Source: Bacteroidota bacterium (GTDB lineage: Bacteria; Bacteroidota; Bacteroidia; UKL13-3). Taken from it: a stretch of DNA of 23,938 nt. Both the position numbers and the translations under genes were made by a program. The notes beneath the pieces are model-generated. The model was not told the origin of the DNA. It saw only the letters and a program-made list of their open reading frames with translations, and made no database searches. Positions 1-7,337 of the stretch are shown here, one piece after another (position 1 is the first letter of the stretch; each line of letters begins with the position of its first letter). The DNA lies in assembly GCA_010027395.1 (NCBI GenBank), contig RGVD01000010.1, positions 1 to 23,938 of the forward strand, read 5' to 3'.

Positions 1-3000
1 CCAACCGTGGCGAAATTGCTATACGCGTTTTTCGAGCTGCCACCGAACTTAATATTAAAACTGTAGCGGTTTATACTTATGAAGACCGTTATAGCCTTCA
101 TCGTTACAAGGCTGATGAGAGTTACCAAATAGGAAAAGAAACGGATCCTTTAAAACCCTATTTGGATATTGAAGAAATTATCCATGTGGCTAAAAGTGAA
201 AAAGTGGATGCCATTCACCCCGGTTATGGATTTTTAAGCGAAAATGCAAATTTTGCTGCACGATGTCGCGAGGAAGGAATCATATTTATTGGTCCCGACC
301 CAGAAGTAATGAAAAGCCTTGGGGATAAGGTATTGGCAAAAAAAGTAGCTGTCGAATCGAAAGTTCCTATCATCGAAGATAGTCAGATTGATTTAAAAAC
401 AATTGAAGATGCGCGCAGCGAAGCTGCGCGCATCAAATACCCTGTGATGATTAAAGCCGCAGCTGGTGGTGGCGGACGAGGCATGCGTGTAGTAAGAAAT
501 GAAGAATCATTAGAAGCATTGTTTAACGAAGCTAGAAATGAAGCCCGCGTGGCTTTTGGAGATGATACAGTATTCTTAGAAAAATTTATTGAAACACCTC
601 GTCATATCGAAGTGCAAATTGTAGGTGATAGACATAGCAATTTGGTGCATTTATTTGAACGTGATTGTTCAGTGCAACGGAGGTTTCAGAAGGTGATTGA
701 AATGGCCCCTGCGCCAAACTTAAAAGCAGAAACTAAAAATGCTCTCTATGATTATGCCCTGAAAATTTGTAAGAAAGTAAACTATAACAATGTAGGTACG
801 GTTGAATTTTTGGTCGACCCTGATGAAAATGTATATTTCATTGAAGTAAATCCTCGCATACAAGTAGAGCATACCGTTACCGAAGAAGTTACAGGTATTG
901 ATATCGTAAAAACACAAATACTCATTGCTCAAGGTCATCGATTGGATTCTCCTGAAATCAATATACTTTCTCAAAGTCAAATTAGTTGTGAAGGTTATGC
1001 CGTGCAGGTGAGGATTACTACTGAAGACCCTGCTAATAATTTTAAACCCGATCATGGAACCATCATTGCCTATCGCAATGCAGGTGGCCCGGGTATCAGG
1101 TTAGATGAGGGAAGTGCTTATCCTAATGTGAAAATCTCTCCATTCTTTGATTCACTTCTAGTTAAAGTGACTGCTAGTGGTAAAACCCTTTCAGAGGCTA
1201 GTAATAGATTGGTGCGTGTGCTGAGAGAATTCAGAATTAGAGGTGTGAAAACCAATATCATTTTCTTAGAAAATGTGCTTCGTCATAAAGAATTTTTAGA
1301 TGGAAAAACCACCGTAAAATTCATTGATTCACATCCAGAATTGTTTAAGTTTTCAAAGGCAATGGACAGAGGAACTAAGGCATTACAGTATATAGCCGAA
1401 ATTACTGTAAACGGAAATGAAGATGTGAAATCAGTCAATCCAAATGTGAAATTTAGAAATGCAATTGTGCCAGATTTCAACCCTTATGCTGAATACCCCA
1501 AAGGCTCTAAAGATAGATTGAAAGATTTAGGTAGAGAAGGTTTTACACAATGGCTTAAGAACGAAAAATCCATTCAATATACTGATTGCACCATGCGTGA
1601 TGCACATCAAAGTTTGTTAGCTACAAGAGTTAGAACAGCAGACATGCTTCGTGTTGCAGAAAGTTTTGCCAAAAATCATCCTGAATTATTTAGTATCGAA
1701 ATGTGGGGTGGTGCCACCTTTGATGTTGCCCTGCGCTTCTTGCATGAAGACCCATGGCAAAGATTACAACTCTTAAGAGCAGCTATTCCAAATACCTTAT
1801 TTCAAATGTTAATTAGAGGATCAAATGCGGTGGGTTATAAAGCATATCCTGATAATTTAGTTGAACGATTTATTGAAGAAAGTGGTAAGAACGGAATTGA
1901 TATTTTTAGGATTTTCGATTCACTCAATTGGATAGAAGGTATGCGAGTAAGCATCAATGCGGTGAATGAAAGGACTGAAGGTTTAGCAGAAGCTTGTATT
2001 GCCTATACAGGCGACTTTCTCAACCCTGAGAAAAACCAAAAATTCAACCTGAATTATTATCTCGATTTAGCAAAACAATTGGAAGATGCAGGTGCTCATA
2101 TTTTAGGTATTAAAGATATGGCGGGTTTACTAAAACCTTACCAAGCTGAGGTGCTCATAACTGAACTAAAAAAATCAATTAGCATCCCTATTCATTTGCA
2201 TACTCACGATACAACAAGTATTCAACCTGCCACATACTTAAAAGCTATTGAAGCAGGAGTGGATGTGATTGATGTCGCGCTGGCTAGCATGAGCGGACTA
2301 ACCTCTCAACCAAATTTCAATTCAATTGTTGCCATGATGGAGGGCCATGAACGTGAACAAAAAATTAACTTAAAATCATTAAACAAATTCAGTAACTATT
2401 GGGAATGTATACGCGAATATTATTATCCTTTTGAAAGCGATTTAAAAGCAGGAACAGCCGAAGTATACGGCCATGAAATTCCAGGAGGACAATATTCAAA
2501 TCTTCGACCTCAAGCGCGCAGCTTAGGCTTAGAAGATAAGTTTGAGACCATCAAAGAAAATTATGAAGTGGTAAACAAAATGTTTGGAGACATTGTAAAG
2601 GTAACCCCTTCAAGCAAAGTGGTGGGTGATATGGCTTTGTTTATGACATCAAATGGCTATACCGAGAATGACATTTATGAAAAAGGTGATAGCATTAGTT
2701 TCCCTGATTCAGTAATGGAGCTATTTAGAGGTGACCTTGGACAAAACCCTGGAGGCTTCCCTCCTGCTCTTTCTAAAGTCATTTTAAAATCACAGAAAGC
2801 ATATACTGACAGACCTAATGCCCACCTTGCACCCGTTGATTTTGAAAAAGAATTTGAAGCCTTTCAAACGCAATTCGGCTATGATTATACTTTCTTAGAT
2901 TTCTTGTCATATAAATTCTATCCAAAAGTATTTGAGGGCTATGCTGATATGAAAAGTAAGTTTGGCGACCTTTGGCATCTGCCTACTGACACTTTCTTTT

Positions 3001-3410
3001 ATGGTTTAAAAAACAATGAAGAAGTATTGATTGAGTTAAGCAGAGGGAAGAATATTTTAGTACGAATGATAAATACAATAAATGATGGAGATGGTAAAGT
3101 AACTGCACTATTCAGACTTAATGGACAGACTCGAGCTATAGAAGTAAAGGACAAAAAATTCACTGGAACCAAAGCTGCTAATAAAAAAGTAAGTAATGCA
3201 GATGATGTGGGTTCTCCATTGCAAGGAAGGCTATCAAAAGTATTGGTAAAAGTTGGAGATAAAATCGAAAAGAATGCCCAGCTATTTGCTATTGAAGCTA
3301 TGAAAATGGAAAGTACCATTTTGGCTCCAAAAGCAGGCTTGGTTAAATCTGTATACCTCAAAGATGGCGCATTGATTGAACAGGATGATGCAGTGGTTGA
3401 AATAGCTTAA
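1..3410 (+). CDS. pyc: Pyruvate carboxylase, 5'-truncated by window edge
   Basis: ATP-, biotin- and bicarbonate-dependent carboxylation of pyruvate to oxaloacetate (anaplerosis), cytoplasmic. The frame is open from base 3, where the protein reads NRGEIAIRVFRAA, the usual start of the biotin carboxylase domain, so only about ten N-terminal residues are missing. A TTG at 162 lies inside this domain and is not the start. Numbering from base 3 (1135 residues visible): ATP-grasp glycine loop GGGGRGM near 155-161; biotin carboxylase signature EVNPRIQVEH; carboxyltransferase start DCTMRDAHQS near 528; the lysine of IKDMAG (about 704) expected to be carboxylated; metal ligands HLH at 731-733; biotinylated lysine in AMKM at about 1101. 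The BC-CT-BCCP order on one chain defines pyruvate carboxylase and rules out acetyl- or propionyl-CoA carboxylase subunits. A GC-rich 12-bp hairpin lies inside the gene at 408-434. Confidence 0.97.
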   Translation, partial: NRGEIAIRVFRAATELNIKTVAVYTYEDRYSLHRYKADESYQIGKETDPLKPYLDIEEIIHVAKSEKVDAIHPGYGFLSENANFAARCREEGIIFIGPDPEVMKSLGDKVLAKKVAVESKVPIIEDSQIDLKTIEDARSEAARIKYPVMIKAAAGGGGRGMRVVRNEESLEALFNEARNEARVAFGDDTVFLEKFIETPRHIEVQIVGDRHSNLVHLFERDCSVQRRFQKVIEMAPAPNLKAETKNALYDYALKICKKVNYNNVGTVEFLVDPDENVYFIEVNPRIQVEHTVTEEVTGIDIVKTQILIAQGHRLDSPEINILSQSQISCEGYAVQVRITTEDPANNFKPDHGTIIAYRNAGGPGIRLDEGSAYPNVKISPFFDSLLVKVTASGKTLSEASNRLVRVLREFRIRGVKTNIIFLENVLRHKEFLDGKTTVKFIDSHPELFKFSKAMDRGTKALQYIAEITVNGNEDVKSVNPNVKFRNAIVPDFNPYAEYPKGSKDRLKDLGREGFTQWLKNEKSIQYTDCTMRDAHQSLLATRVRTADMLRVAESFAKNHPELFSIEMWGGATFDVALRFLHEDPWQRLQLLRAAIPNTLFQMLIRGSNAVGYKAYPDNLVERFIEESGKNGIDIFRIFDSLNWIEGMRVSINAVNERTEGLAEACIAYTGDFLNPEKNQKFNLNYYLDLAKQLEDAGAHILGIKDMAGLLKPYQAEVLITELKKSISIPIHLHTHDTTSIQPATYLKAIEAGVDVIDVALASMSGLTSQPNFNSIVAMMEGHEREQKINLKSLNKFSNYWECIREYYYPFESDLKAGTAEVYGHEIPGGQYSNLRPQARSLGLEDKFETIKENYEVVNKMFGDIVKVTPSSKVVGDMALFMTSNGYTENDIYEKGDSISFPDSVMELFRGDLGQNPGGFPPALSKVILKSQKAYTDRPNAHLAPVDFEKEFEAFQTQFGYDYTFLDFLSYKFYPKVFEGYADMKSKFGDLWHLPTDTFFYGLKNNEEVLIELSRGKNILVRMINTINDGDGKVTALFRLNGQTRAIEVKDKKFTGTKAANKKVSNADDVGSPLQGRLSKVLVKVGDKIEKNAQLFAIEAMKMESTILAPKAGLVKSVYLKDGALIEQDDAVVEIA
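408..434. repeat. Perfect 12-bp GC-rich inverted repeat inside pyc
   Basis: GATGCGCGCAGC at 408-419, a 3-nt spacer GAA, then its exact reverse complement at 423-434. It encodes DARSEAARI, in frame, just before the ATP-grasp glycine loop. The arms are far richer in GC than the surrounding coding sequence. No residues appear inserted relative to what I remember of the family, so this may be codon choice rather than an inserted element. Confidence 0.8.
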
Positions 3411-3429
3411 TTGCCATAATTTACTTCAA

Positions 3430-3479
3430 TTGACAGCATTATGACAATACTCTAGATTTCAATTTCGTATTGTTGTCAT
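3430..3479 (+). promoter_or_regulatory. Candidate promoter and inverted repeat upstream of the ECF sigma gene
   Basis: TTG at 3430-3432, a 20-bp spacer, then TAGATTTC at 3453-3460. This resembles the Bacteroidota promoter (TTTG, about 20 bp, TAnnTTTG) except for the last base. ATGACAATAC at 3441-3450 pairs with GTATTG and TCAT in 3467-3479, with a 3-nt bulge in the right arm. The repeat therefore brackets the -7-like element. It could be an operator or a 5' leader hairpin. Visual match only. Confidence 0.35.
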
Positions 3480-3483
3480 CATC

Positions 3484-4020
3484 ATGTCTCCTAATGAATT
3501 AGAACATATCTACAATCATTACAATAAACGTGTTTATAACACAGTGTTAAGCTATGTTCAAAACGCAGAAGATGCTGAAGAAATTACCCAAGATGTGTTT
3601 CTTGAAGTATATCGTTCATCTGAAAATTTCAAAGGAGATTCGAGCTTAAGTACTTGGATGTATCGTATTGCCATCAACAAATGTTTGGATTTTATTAAAT
3701 TCAAAAATCGCAAGAAACGTTTTGCTTTTATTAGCCAATTATTCGATACCCAATCGGGAGAGTTGATTCATGACAAGGCAGATTTTTTTCACCCTGGGGT
3801 GAAAATAGAAAATAAAGAAAAGGCAGCTATTTTGTTTAAAGCCATTCATAACTTGCCTCAAAATCAAAAAAATGCTTTTATACTATCACAGCTTGAAGGT
3901 TTAAGTTACGCTGAGATAAGCGAGGTAATGCAGAACACTATTCCTTCCGTGGAATCGCTTTTATTTAGAGCCAAACAAAACCTTAGAAAACAATTGGGTA
4001 AATGGTATAAAGAAGAATAA
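3484..4020 (+). CDS. ECF-type RNA polymerase sigma factor
   Basis: A 178-residue sigma-70 family extracytoplasmic-function sigma factor, which would direct core RNA polymerase to a small regulon. Region 2 covers about residues 5-79 (ending STWMYRIAINKCLDFIK, followed by a basic stretch). Region 4 covers about 117-171 (LPQNQKNAFILSQLEGLSYA, then a helix-turn-helix and LLFRAKQNLRKQL). Regions 1 and 3 are absent, as expected for ECF factors. The ATG at 3484 is the only reasonable start. The next two same-strand genes encode a one-helix protein resembling an anti-sigma factor (43 nt downstream) and a Spy/CpxP-like protein, an arrangement that suggests envelope-stress control. The regulon cannot be read from the sequence. 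Confidence 0.9.
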   Translation: MSPNELEHIYNHYNKRVYNTVLSYVQNAEDAEEITQDVFLEVYRSSENFKGDSSLSTWMYRIAINKCLDFIKFKNRKKRFAFISQLFDTQSGELIHDKADFFHPGVKIENKEKAAILFKAIHNLPQNQKNAFILSQLEGLSYAEISEVMQNTIPSVESLLFRAKQNLRKQLGKWYKEE

Positions 4021-4063
4021 GCGCAAGAAAAAAACAAGAGTATCGTCATATATAATATTAAAT

Positions 4064-4360
4064 ATGATAAACAACAAAGACTATTGGAAAGATGAAGTTA
4101 TGCAAAGCATAAATGGATTGCAGCAAGCGGAACCTAATGTTGTACTTTGGGCAAAGCTTGAAAATCGACTTTTGCAAGAACCTATTCATATAAAAATGGT
4201 TTCAAAGTCAAAGGTATGGGCTGTTGCAGCTTCCATCATTTTCTTGCTAGGTATCAATATTTTTTTTCTTGTCCAAAACAATCCTAATAAACCAAACAAA
4301 AATGAAATTTTGTTACATGCATACCAACTTTATACCAATCCTGAGATACAAATTCCTTAA
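4064..4360 (+). CDS. Small single-pass membrane protein, possible anti-sigma factor
   Basis: 98 residues. Residues 1-45 are soluble and charged, with a stretch (SINGLQQAEPNVVLWAKLENRL) like the N-terminal segments of short Bacteroidota proteins encoded next to ECF sigma genes. One strong transmembrane helix follows at about 48-69 (VWAVAASIIFLLGINIFFLV), then a short hydrophilic tail. There is no zinc-binding HxxxCxxC motif, so it is not a classical ZAS anti-sigma factor. Its position directly after the sigma gene and only 2 nt before the next gene, together with its topology, suggests that its cytoplasmic N-terminus restrains the sigma factor. That role is inferred from context and architecture; I see no decisive family signature. 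Confidence 0.55.
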   Translation: MINNKDYWKDEVMQSINGLQQAEPNVVLWAKLENRLLQEPIHIKMVSKSKVWAVAASIIFLLGINIFFLVQNNPNKPNKNEILLHAYQLYTNPEIQIP

Positions 4361-4362
4361 TT

Positions 4363-4830
4363 ATGAAACGCGAAACCCTTTTAATATTAGCCATTGTCTT
4401 CCTTGTCTTATTGAATTTGGGGACCCTCGGCTTTTTATTTAGTAAAAGATATATTGGAGGACGTGGGCCTCGTAAACCAGATAAACTTATTATAGAAGGG
4501 CTAAAATTAAATGAAGAGCAGAAATCGCAATTTGAAAGTTTAAAAAAAGAGCATCATGGCCAGATAAATGAAATTGAAACAGGCGAAAAGGCCTATCACA
4601 AGGCATATTTTGATATGTTAAAATCGGTAGAAGCAGACTCATTAAAAATTGATTCAGTCATTAAATCAATCTCTAATGCAAAATTCAAAAAAGACTTAGC
4701 CACCTATAAACACTTCCAAAAAATCAGGTTGATGTGCGAGCCACAACAAAAAATTTTGTTTGATAGTTTGGTGAATGAGATGGGCAAAATACTTATGCAT
4801 ATACCAGATAACAGGAAGCGAAAGGGTTAA
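4363..4830 (+). CDS. Membrane-anchored Spy/CpxP-like periplasmic protein
   Basis: 155 residues with an N-terminal membrane anchor at about 4-28 (LLILAIVFLVLLNLGTLGFLF) followed by a short basic/glycine stretch (RGPRKPDK). The rest is a highly charged helical domain starting LNEEQKSQFESLKKEHHGQI, which resembles the LTxxQ-type helical repeats of Spy/CpxP-like periplasmic stress sensors and chaperones. It starts 2 nt after the preceding stop, so the two genes are probably translationally coupled within the ECF sigma operon. Proteins of this family bind unfolded protein or metals at the membrane. Acting as the signal-receiving partner of the upstream membrane protein is my inference. The family call rests on sequence pattern and context. 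Confidence 0.65.
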   Translation: MKRETLLILAIVFLVLLNLGTLGFLFSKRYIGGRGPRKPDKLIIEGLKLNEEQKSQFESLKKEHHGQINEIETGEKAYHKAYFDMLKSVEADSLKIDSVIKSISNAKFKKDLATYKHFQKIRLMCEPQQKILFDSLVNEMGKILMHIPDNRKRKG

Positions 4831-4848
4831 TAATTATTTTTACAGATC

Positions 4849-5999
4849 CTATTTGTTTTTCCTGCAATGTAAAACCAATTTTTCCCTATTGCTTAGCGTA
4901 GTAAAAAATAAATATTCACTACCCCCATCCTTTATTTGAAATTGCTTTTTTATTTCTTCAGGAGATATTGGGAATTGACTCCTACTTACATTAGCTTTGG
5001 TTATGTTATTTGTTTTTTATTTAATTCGCTGTCGCCTACAAAATAAGGTGAATGCATGGAAAGCGACATTAAATCAAGACGCATACCATAATCATTGCAA
5101 ATACCGGCTTTCACTATGGCCGAAGATGCTTGGTAGAAGTATTTATAAGGGAAAGAATTTACTAAAATACAATTATGTTGTTTCGAAAAAGTACTTGAAA
5201 ATTGATTTGTAGTATGTTCTTCAATATCTACCGCAACTATATTTACTTCCTTGTGAATGATGGGTGTTAAGTAATCAATCTCACATAATATTTCTTTCAC
5301 TTCTCCTTCTTGGGCTACTACATGTATGCTTTTGAGATTTTTTAGATGATTTACGCAATAACTTAAATCAATTAAGGGAGAAAGTTTAAGCAAAACACTA
5401 TTGGTTAATTCTCTCAACCTACCCTCAATTTTATAGTAGGAGGGTTCAATATCATCCAATCTAAAACCCTTCTTATTGTTCACCCTTCTATCGGAATCAA
5501 TGTAAATTAAATCGAATTTTTCTTTGATATTTTGTAAATATAAATAGGCGTCAGCAGTCACTCTGCTTGCATTAGCAAGTTTTAAACGTTTGAAATTATG
5601 ATTAACCAATACATTAATATTGGCATCTATATCTAATGATATTACTGAATCAAATCGGGTTGAAAATGCCCAATCATCCACACCCAATCCCCCACAGATA
5701 TCAAGCATTTTTTTGCCCGAAAAGAGTGAGGCTTTATACAAAGCTGACTTTTCACCAGATGCCTGTTCAAAACTTTTGCTCGTGAGCCAACAATCAGCTG
5801 CATGAAATGTTGGAATTTTGCGTTCGAGTTTATTGTATAATTTTAGTTGCTCGGCTAATAAAGAATTATCTATCGAAAATTTAGTTTTATTCTTTAAAAT
5901 AAAATCATTAGCCGAAACGTTTTTGTATTGTGAAATAAAAGAATTCAAATCAAACTCTTCGAGTAATTCGGTTTTAATGTCATACTTTTGTAGAGGCAT
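4849..5999 (-). pseudogene. Frameshifted class I SAM methyltransferase with THUMP-like C-terminus
   Basis: The intact frame runs from the ATG at 5999 to a stop at 5001-5003 (332 residues). It has a Rossmann methyltransferase core: SAM motif LDICGGLGV at about 99-107, an acidic residue after the next strand (SLDID, about 121-125), and YIDSDRR at about 166-172. The family's C-terminal segment, of the form FPIS..EI..........GG..YLF.TTL, is absent from this frame but present directly downstream in the neighbouring frame, down to a stop at 4849-4851. The switch falls at or near an A6 run (plus-strand T6 at 5013-5018). Restoring one base would give about 383 residues. The family looks like Bacteroidota THUMP-like-domain methyltransferases, probably acting on RNA; the substrate is unknown. 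The frameshift may be a true mutation or a homopolymer sequencing error. Confidence 0.75.
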
Positions 6000-6038
6000 T
6001 ATTTTTGATTAGTAAATTGATAAAAACAACAAAATAAA

Positions 6039-6122
6039 ATGAAAAAGATAGGATTAATATTATTTGCTTTGTGCGTGCTAATAGCTATGGAAGCTTGCAA
6101 GGGTTCTTGCCCAAAATTTTAA
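6039..6122 (+). CDS. Tiny Cys-rich secreted peptide or lipoprotein
   Basis: A 27-residue frame starting ATG AAA AAG, with an A-rich leader typical of Bacteroidota starts. It has a basic N-end (KK), a hydrophobic core (IGLILFALCVLIA), and a short mature end with Cys at 20 and 24 (EACKGSCPKF). It looks like a signal peptide with very little cargo. The Cys after MEA could be a lipidation site, but Glu at -2 is unusual for a lipobox. Its stop codon overlaps the stop codon of the convergent osmC-like gene by 3 nt. I do not recognise a named family. It is kept because of the start context and the well-formed signal-like profile. Confidence 0.45.
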   Translation: MKKIGLILFALCVLIAMEACKGSCPKF

Positions 6123-6526
6123 TTGTACGTAAAATTTACTTTCTGAATTAAATCGGGGTGTAAGCTTTTTGCAACTGGGCAATTTTGCGCTATTTCCTCA
6201 ATGCGTTTTTTTTGCTCCTCAGTTAAATTAGAATTGTTGATTTCAATATCAATATGAATGGCAGCAATTCGTCTAGGATTACTTTCCATTATTTTCTTAA
6301 CTGTAAGTTTACTTCCATCTAAAATTATATTTTCTAGACGGGTAATAACACCCACTGTGGTAATCATACAACTAGCTAATGCTATGGCAACCAAGTCAGT
6401 GGGAGAAAAAGCTTCGCCCTTTCCAAAATTATCTGTAGGAGCATCAGTCACTATTTTTGTGCCTGATTGTAAGTGAGTGCATTCTGATCTTAACTGACCT
6501 TTATAAATTACTTCTGCGGTATTCAT
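6119..6526 (-). CDS. OsmC/Ohr family protein
   Basis: 135 residues, matching the OsmC fold: an N-terminal beta part, then FSPTDLVAIALASCM with Cys53, and NCPVAKSLHP with Cys116. These two cysteines are the redox pair that reduces organic hydroperoxides in this superfamily. The length is typical of the small YhfA/OsmC-like subgroup, so the exact substrate is uncertain. The ATG is at 6526, 18 nt from the upstream ATG of the divergent envelope gene, so its promoter must lie inside that neighbour's 5' region. The 3' end overlaps the convergent small Cys peptide gene. Confidence 0.88.
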   Translation of the reverse strand: MNTAEVIYKGQLRSECTHLQSGTKIVTDAPTDNFGKGEAFSPTDLVAIALASCMITTVGVITRLENIILDGSKLTVKKIMESNPRRIAAIHIDIEINNSNLTEEQKKRIEEIAQNCPVAKSLHPDLIQKVNFTYN

Positions 6527-6535
6527 TTTTTATTT

Positions 6536-6543
6536 TATTTTTG
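6536..6543 (+). promoter_or_regulatory. TAnnTTTG-like -7 element upstream of the 6545/6566 gene
   Basis: TATTTTTG matches the Bacteroidota -7 consensus TAnnTTTG. There is only a poor -33 candidate (CTG at 6514-6516, 19 bp away). If used, transcription would begin about 6550, downstream of the ATG at 6545, and would favour the GTG start at 6566. Confidence 0.3.
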
Positions 6544-6544
6544 A

Positions 6545-7309
6545 ATGAGAAACGAAAGTAATAAAGTGTTACAAAAAACAATCACCTTACAATTAATAAT
6601 CATATTTTCTTGCATAAAGGGCTTTGCACAAAATGCGCCAATTACTGAGGCTCAAATGCTCTATATGAACGATTATCAGTTTGGGGTAAATGCCAATACA
6701 CATGGATTAGGGGGAGTAAATTTTAGATATGGCTGGCATAAAACTGGATTAAAAAACAATATTATTGAAACAGAGCTTGCCATCATACAACACCCTAAAG
6801 AAGTAAAACGTGATGGCTACAATAACAACCCGAGCCAGTATAAATTTGGAAAGTTAAATAATGTTTTTTTCTGGCGTATTGGCTATGAAAATATTAGCAA
6901 CATTACAGAACGCAGCTATAAAAACGCTTTGGGATTGAATTTTATTTATGCTGGGGGTATAAATGTGGCATTTTTAAAACCCTATTACCTAGATGTTATC
7001 CAATTGGATAAATATAGAAATGCGAATGTAATAACATCCAAATTTGTAACTGATAGCACCAATATATACAATATTTATGGTAGCTCCAGCTTTGTCCAAG
7101 GCCTTGGAGAAACGAGTATTAAGCTAGGAGCTTATGGACGATTGGCTATGGCGGTAGAATGGGGTCAATATCCAGATGAATATAAAACCATTGAAGTGGG
7201 CCTTGTTGCTGATGGTTTTGGAGAAGGTGTTCCCATTTTATCTGGTTATACAGCGGATAAATATTTTGCAGGCTTTTACTTAGCTTTCAATTGGGGATGG
7301 AAAAATTAA
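6545..7309 (+). CDS. Secreted or outer-membrane protein of unknown function
   Basis: 254 residues from the ATG at 6545. The N-terminus contains a signal peptide ending at about residue 29 (hydrophobic core LQLIIIFSCI, then KGFAQ). The mature part is rich in aromatic, Gly and Asn residues with alternating patterns (NTHGLGGVNFRYGW, AMAVEWGQY) and ends in a beta-strand-like segment (GFYLAFNWGWKN), as in outer-membrane beta-barrels. I do not recognise a named family. The true start may be GTG at 6566, which leaves a neater 22-residue signal peptide and fits the TATTTTTG promoter element at 6536. The lipA start is 28 nt downstream, with no terminator between, so the two are probably cotranscribed. 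Confidence 0.75.
   Translation: MRNESNKVLQKTITLQLIIIFSCIKGFAQNAPITEAQMLYMNDYQFGVNANTHGLGGVNFRYGWHKTGLKNNIIETELAIIQHPKEVKRDGYNNNPSQYKFGKLNNVFFWRIGYENISNITERSYKNALGLNFIYAGGINVAFLKPYYLDVIQLDKYRNANVITSKFVTDSTNIYNIYGSSSFVQGLGETSIKLGAYGRLAMAVEWGQYPDEYKTIEVGLVADGFGEGVPILSGYTADKYFAGFYLAFNWGWKN
6553..6582 (-). promoter_or_regulatory. Candidate promoter of the osmC-like gene
   Basis: Read on the minus strand: ATTG at 6582-6579, an 18-bp spacer, then TACTTTCG at 6560-6553, one mismatch from TAnnTTTG. The expected transcription start, about 6546, would leave a leader of about 20 nt before the ATG at 6526. The element lies inside the first codons of the divergent gene. Visual match only. Confidence 0.3.
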
Positions 7310-7337
7310 TAATATAATAAAATTAAATAGTATCTAA

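Noticed and set aside
162..164. TTG at 162 as the start of pyruvate carboxylase
   Set aside because: The same frame is open to the window edge and encodes the conserved NRGEIAIRVFRAA segment, so the true start lies outside the window.
5013..5019. Programmed -1 frameshift at A-AAA-AAC in the methyltransferase
   Set aside because: The heptamer is present on the coding strand but out of phase with the reading frame, so it does not fit the X XXY YYZ rule; a base loss in the homopolymer is simpler.
4997..5212. Plus-strand frame opposite the methyltransferase end
   Set aside because: It is antisense to a clear coding segment (both frames of the broken gene) and has no recognisable protein features.
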